A model generated the notes under the pieces. It made no database searches. It was not told where the DNA came from and saw nothing but the letters and a program-made list of their open reading frames with translations. A stretch of 6,071 bases of DNA from contig JACKPZ010000058.1 in NCBI GenBank assembly GCA_024233135.1, forward strand, positions 1 to 6,071. The letters run 5' to 3'. A program made the position numbers and the translations under genes. The stretch comes from Akkermansiaceae bacterium. GTDB taxonomy: Bacteria > Verrucomicrobiota > Verrucomicrobiia > Verrucomicrobiales > Akkermansiaceae. Below are positions 6,042 through 6,071 of the stretch, in pieces. The first letter of the stretch is position 1; each line of letters starts with the position of its first letter.

Positions 6042-6071
6042 ATGACCCTCGCCGCGCTCCAGCAACTCATC
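6042..6071 (+). CDS. Start of a downstream gene (first ten codons only)
   Basis: An ATG two bases after the preceding stop opens a frame reading MTLAALQQLI to the right edge with no stop. The tight spacing suggests it is the second gene of a pair with the small helical protein. Ten residues are too few for family assignment. The short helical start is compatible with several families, including DUF6036-type nucleotidyltransferases, which I mention only because of the neighbour's look. No clear Shine-Dalgarno lies upstream, so coupling would be the likely mode of initiation. Confidence 0.5.
   Translation, partial: MTLAALQQLI

Noticed and set aside
1..6071. CRISPR array, tRNA, rRNA or insertion sequence
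   Set aside because: No regularly spaced direct repeats, cloverleaf-like segment, rRNA-like stretch or transposase frame was seen. The only sizeable non-coding stretch is 5583-5727.

Overview
The window is high-GC bacterial DNA, coding almost entirely on the + strand. It holds the downstream part of a MoxR/von Willebrand A (VWA) operon, a 145-base intergenic gap, and the start of a second, unrelated small gene pair. The style of the operon (MoxR, DUF58, BatA-like VWA protein, then a second large membrane VWA protein with a glutamine-amidotransferase-like module) is typical of Verrucomicrobiota and Planctomycetota. Codon habits and intergenic sequence lean towards Verrucomicrobiota, but this assignment is inference without a database search.

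Layout. Positions 2-475 are the C-terminal half of a MoxR-family AAA+ ATPase, cut by the left edge. Positions 472-1365 encode a complete soluble DUF58 protein with a VWA-type metal site; its start overlaps the moxR stop. Positions 1372-3372 encode a BatA-like membrane protein (two N-terminal helices, VWA domain, long periplasmic region, C-terminal helix). Positions 3378-5582 encode a second membrane VWA protein of the same overall plan, starting with GTG. The junctions are a 4-base overlap and gaps of 6 and 5 bases, so the four genes are almost certainly one translationally coupled transcription unit. Positions 5583-5727 contain an imperfect palindrome just after the last stop, a degenerate 10-base tandem motif and a spaced inverted repeat. 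Positions 5728-6039 encode a small helical protein of unassigned function, and 6042 onward is the first ten codons of another gene, cut by the right edge.

How the genes may work together. In known MoxR systems the AAA+ ATPase acts as a chaperone-like remodeller, and VWA proteins act as metal-dependent protein-binding partners. Here all three VWA proteins keep a recognisable DxSxS metal-site motif. One is cytosolic (DUF58). The other two appear anchored so that their VWA domains face the periplasm. This suggests a cytosolic ATPase/DUF58 pair working with an envelope complex on envelope or secreted substrates. The substrate cannot be read from the sequence.

Nothing here amounts to a clearly new system. 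The points most worth following are the amidotransferase-like fold without a catalytic cysteine in the last operon gene, a local codon-pair oddity (CTA used almost only before TCN serine codons, CTG-TCN absent), the palindromic intergenic element, and the small gene pair at the right edge, which may be a nucleotidyltransferase-type two-gene cassette.
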